Shown here: positions 42,515-44,972 of the stretch, one piece after another
Numbering within the stretch: the stretch's first letter is position 1
Layout of the letters: each line of letters begins with the position of its first letter
Assembly (NCBI RefSeq): GCF_022398475.1
Contig: NZ_JAKEVM010000021.1
Location: 1 to 44,972, forward strand
Source of the DNA: Pseudoalteromonas shioyasakiensis
GTDB lineage: Bacteria > Pseudomonadota > Gammaproteobacteria > Enterobacterales > Alteromonadaceae
DNA: 44,972 bases
Direction of reading: 5' to 3'
Made by a program: the position numbers and the translations under genes
The notes under the pieces: model-generated
Seen by the model: the letters and a program-made list of their open reading frames with translations, nothing else
What the model was told of the DNA's origin: nothing
Databases searched by the model: none

Positions 42515-43750
42515 TTAGGAACGTCTCCTACTTTTTTGCCCTAAAATACGTTTTTTATCACGAGAGCGGCGTGCCTTATTAGTATTTTTACGAACTTGCT
42601 TTGGCTCTTTGGTTAAATCAGGCTCATACCCTGGTAACCACTGCGGCGTGAGTCTTGTGTCGAGTAAGATATCTATTTCGTCCAATAGCCACTGCTCATC
42701 GATGCTAACCAGCGACATCGCCATCCCTTTCTCGCCAGCACGTCCTGTTCGACCAATACGGTGTACGTAGTCCTCAGCCACATAAGGCAACTCATAGTTA
42801 ATCACATACTTAAGTGAGGCAATATCAAGACCACGCGCAGCAACATCTGTCGCAACCAGTACTCTTGTCGCACCTGATTTAAAATTTTGCAGTGCTTTAT
42901 CACGCGCACCTTGGCTTTTATCGCCATGAATAGATTCGGTTTTTAAGCCGTCTTTACACATTTCTTTAGCAAGCACATCAGCGGTTTGTTTAGTACGAGT
43001 GAATATCAGTACTTGCTGCCAATTTTTCATGCCAATCATGTGTGATACCAGCTCGCGCTTACGGTCTTCATCAACCGCATAAACTAGCTGCTCAACTTCA
43101 ACCGCTGCTGAGTTGCGTTTATTCACTTCAACTAATTTAGGATCATTTAATAACTGCTTACTGAGTTTAAAGATGCTGTCGTCAAATGTGGCTGAAAAAA
43201 GTAAGGTTTGGCGCTCTTTCGGCACATGGCGCAAGATACGTTTAATTTCGTCAATAAAGCCCATATCAAGCATGCGATCAGCTTCATCAAATACCAGCGC
43301 ATTGATACTTGAAAGCTTAATACTGCCTTTGATCACATGATCAAGTAAACGCCCAGGTGTTGCCACTACAACCTGCGCCCCTTTTATGGCTTTAATTTGT
43401 GGGCCAATACTAGCACCGCCATAAGCCAGTGCTGCTTTTATTTCAGTATGCGCAGCATAACGCTCTACACTTGCAAATACTTGCTGAGCGAGCTCTCGGG
43501 TAGGTGTTAAAATTAGGACTTTAACGGCATCAGGGAGTACTTCAGCAGATAGCAAATTGTGCAGTAGTGGCAAAACAAACGCGGCGGTTTTGCCCGTTCC
43601 CGTCTGTGCACTGCCCATTACATCAGCACCCGCTAAAATGAGTGGGATTGTTTGCGCTTGAATTGCTGTAGGTGTGTGATAATTCTCTGCTTGCAGGGCT
43701 GTTAGCAATGCAGGGGCAAGATTTAACTCTGAAAAGTTCGCTACTGACAT
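42515..43750 (-). CDS. DEAD-box RNA helicase, RhlE-like
   Basis: The 411 residues hold a complete DEAD-box core: Q motif (TPTAIQAQTI), Walker A AQTGTGKT (48-55), PTRELAQQ, GG, TPGR, DEAD (155-158), SAT, and HRIGRTGRAG in the second lobe. A short basic C-terminal tail (about 375-411, KQVRKNTNKARRSRDKKR) likely binds RNA. The sequence is closest in style to RhlE-type helicases involved in ribosome assembly or RNA decay, but the subfamily is uncertain. It differs clearly from srmB at 11110. Confidence 0.88.
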   Translation of the reverse strand: MSVANFSELNLAPALLTALQAENYHTPTAIQAQTIPLILAGADVMGSAQTGTGKTAAFVLPLLHNLLSAEVLPDAVKVLILTPTRELAQQVFASVERYAAHTEIKAALAYGGASIGPQIKAIKGAQVVVATPGRLLDHVIKGSIKLSSINALVFDEADRMLDMGFIDEIKRILRHVPKERQTLLFSATFDDSIFKLSKQLLNDPKLVEVNKRNSAAVEVEQLVYAVDEDRKRELVSHMIGMKNWQQVLIFTRTKQTADVLAKEMCKDGLKTESIHGDKSQGARDKALQNFKSGATRVLVATDVAARGLDIASLKYVINYELPYVAEDYVHRIGRTGRAGEKGMAMSLVSIDEQWLLDEIDILLDTRLTPQWLPGYEPDLTKEPKQVRKNTNKARRSRDKKRILGQKSRRRS

Positions 43751-43803
43751 AGTCTGAAGTACATTTGGCTATAAAAGCGCTATTGTACGCGGAACATCAG
43801 CAA

Positions 43804-43829
43804 CAAAAAAGGCGCAATCAGCGCCCTTT
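43804..43829 (-). terminator. Rho-independent terminator after the DUF3581 gene
   Basis: The minus-strand stem GGCGC / GCGCC with loop TGATT is followed by TTTTTTGTTG, 17 bases past the DUF3581 stop codon. Confidence 0.85.
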
Positions 43830-43845
43830 GTAGCAATTGTAAAGA

Positions 43846-44547
43846 TTACGCTGGTTTAAGTGATTCTTTACGTTGATTATAAAAACTAATTAGGTCATCA
43901 ACCGTTGCTTGGCAATAGTCACGAATGCCAGACACAAGCATGTGTTTTTCACCCGCCCCTACTTTTTCGCCATTTTCTAATAGGTTGAAGCGAAGCGTGA
44001 TTTTGCCGCGTTTGCCAGTAAACTCAAAATCAGGCTCAGCAAATTGTAATTCAGGTGCGCTGATATCAAGACGGTCAAGGTTAATCAGCATTGATTCGTA
44101 AATCACCATTGGACGCGCTGGATTGATCATCACATCCTGCTTCCCCATCAATGGAATAATCACGTGCGGGAAGGTCGTGCCAGAGAACTCAACATAGTTT
44201 TTGATTAAGCTATTTGTTAACTCAGGACATTGGCTAACAGCCCCTTCTCGTTTCACTTTTAGCATGACTTTTTCGCCATCGGTGATCGCAAACTCATCAG
44301 CCCCTTCAGGGAAAGTCAGCTTTGAATTTTCATCAACCATGCCTGCAAACGTGAATTCCATTTTTTCACTGATGCCATAGCGGTTTAAAACCAGCGAAAA
44401 AAGTAAATCGCCCGGCACACAAAACTTTTTGGCATCTTTATCGTGTAACGGATTGAAATCATCAGCCACTAACTTGGCAAAACGACAGCCTTGCTCACGT
44501 GAGATAGAAACGTAATCAGCATGTTGCTGATAATAAGGACTTAACAT
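43846..44547 (-). CDS. DUF3581 family protein
   Basis: The 233 residues begin MLSPYYQQHADYVSISREQG, typical of DUF3581 proteins of marine gammaproteobacteria. The segment FAKLVADDFNPLHDKDAKKFCVPGDLLFSLVL resembles the active-site loop of hot-dog-fold (MaoC-like) hydratases, where D-x-N-P-x-H contributes to catalysis. This hints at an acyl-thioester substrate, but no function is established that I know of. It is a soluble protein with no signal peptide. It is transcribed alone, ending at the terminator at 43804-43829. Confidence 0.82.
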   Translation of the reverse strand: MLSPYYQQHADYVSISREQGCRFAKLVADDFNPLHDKDAKKFCVPGDLLFSLVLNRYGISEKMEFTFAGMVDENSKLTFPEGADEFAITDGEKVMLKVKREGAVSQCPELTNSLIKNYVEFSGTTFPHVIIPLMGKQDVMINPARPMVIYESMLINLDRLDISAPELQFAEPDFEFTGKRGKITLRFNLLENGEKVGAGEKHMLVSGIRDYCQATVDDLISFYNQRKESLKPA

Positions 44548-44972
44548 AATTGTTCACTGCTTAAACTACTTATAACCTGACTATACTACCAGATAAAATG
44601 AAAATAGAGGTCGAATCTGTTAATTATTAATCACGCGCTCAGCATATGTTTAAATGCATGAGCTAAAATAGTGGTTTTGATAGGCTAAATTTAAATTGTA
44701 TCAATTTGTACGAAACAATTAACAAATAACGCAGAATAGTAAAGACTAAGGCCCAACTAAATTTAGTGAAAAACTATTAGCTAAAACTAAATATAAATTC
44801 AGTTTCCCTTTTAAAACAACAAGCTAACTTTAGAATATAAAGAAAATACGCCAATAGGTTGAAATTACTGGCTTTGCATAGCACCTATTTGTAGCTATAA
44901 CGATAAATGAGGTATGATAGACACGCTTTTTTATCGTGTAATCGCCACTCATAGGCTGCATAAATAATAATT
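44548..44972. other. AT-rich gene-free end of the window
   Basis: These 425 bases carry no gene I can support. The part next to the DUF3581 gene must hold its promoter (a TATAGT-type -10 on the minus strand, no clear -35). The central part is very AT-rich, with short TTAA and AAATT runs. The right end carries a forward promoter (44889-44918) for a gene beyond the window. Confidence 0.6.
44889..44918 (+). promoter_or_regulatory. Candidate forward promoter for a gene beyond the window
   Basis: TTGTAG (44889-44894), 18 bases and TATGAT (44913-44918) fit sigma-70. It is followed by ACACG-TTTTTTAT-CGTGT type arms (44920-44939), a small hairpin in the leader. Confidence 0.45.

Overview
The window looks like chromosomal core DNA of a marine gammaproteobacterium of the order Alteromonadales, most likely Pseudoalteromonas. 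The base composition is moderately AT-rich. Gene order repeats several E. coli neighbourhoods: fldB / xerD-dsbC-recJ-prfB-lysS, trmN6 / srmB, serB / ytjB with radA close by, holD-rimI, and guaB-guaA / xseA. The genus is an inference from protein style and synteny, not a database result. I see no prophage, transposase, integron or CRISPR array.

Layout. 1-1130: a tRNA operon on the minus strand (Ser-GCU, then four near-identical Arg-ACG, then a decayed Arg copy), with repeated tRNA-terminator units at its end. 1195-8000: a minus-strand block of translation, repair and redox genes (small unknown gene, lysS, prfB with its programmed +1 frameshift, recJ, dsbC, xerD), with fldB divergent. 8600-13900: small envelope proteins and lipoproteins of unknown role around the divergent trmN6 / srmB pair. 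13900-21250: radA, a large protein with two PilZ domains, serB, ytjB, a TatD-family nuclease and pdxH. 21250-21600: a gene-free repeat island (12 copies of one heptamer, 6 of another, two REP-like palindromes). 21600-28650: argS, prfC, a hybrid histidine kinase, rimI and a holD-like gene. 28690-33540: tRNA-Trp, guaA, guaB and xseA. 33540-36430: an unknown membrane-anchored protein, cysE, and a compact three-gene operon of small membrane proteins around an XRE regulator, flanked by palindromes. 36430-44550: PAS-GGDEF and GAF-GGDEF diguanylate cyclases, a large M16 lipoprotein protease, a divergent MTHFR-like gene behind a MetJ-type operator, an RhlE-like DEAD-box helicase and a DUF3581 protein.

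How they work together. Most genes are housekeeping: aminoacylation and release (lysS, argS, prfB, prfC, tRNAs), recombination and repair (recJ, xerD, radA, xseA), GTP synthesis (guaB, guaA), serine and cysteine supply (serB, cysE) and PLP synthesis (pdxH). Cyclic-di-GMP is a recurring theme: two cyclases with intact GG(D/E)EF and RxxD inhibitory sites, and one double-PilZ receptor. The least explained parts are the XRE / 31-residue membrane peptide operon with its nested inverted repeats (35.1-36.3 kb), the MTHFR-like protein that lacks canonical catalytic residues yet sits behind an apparent MetJ operator (40.5 kb), and the heptamer repeats in the pdxH leader (21.3 kb).
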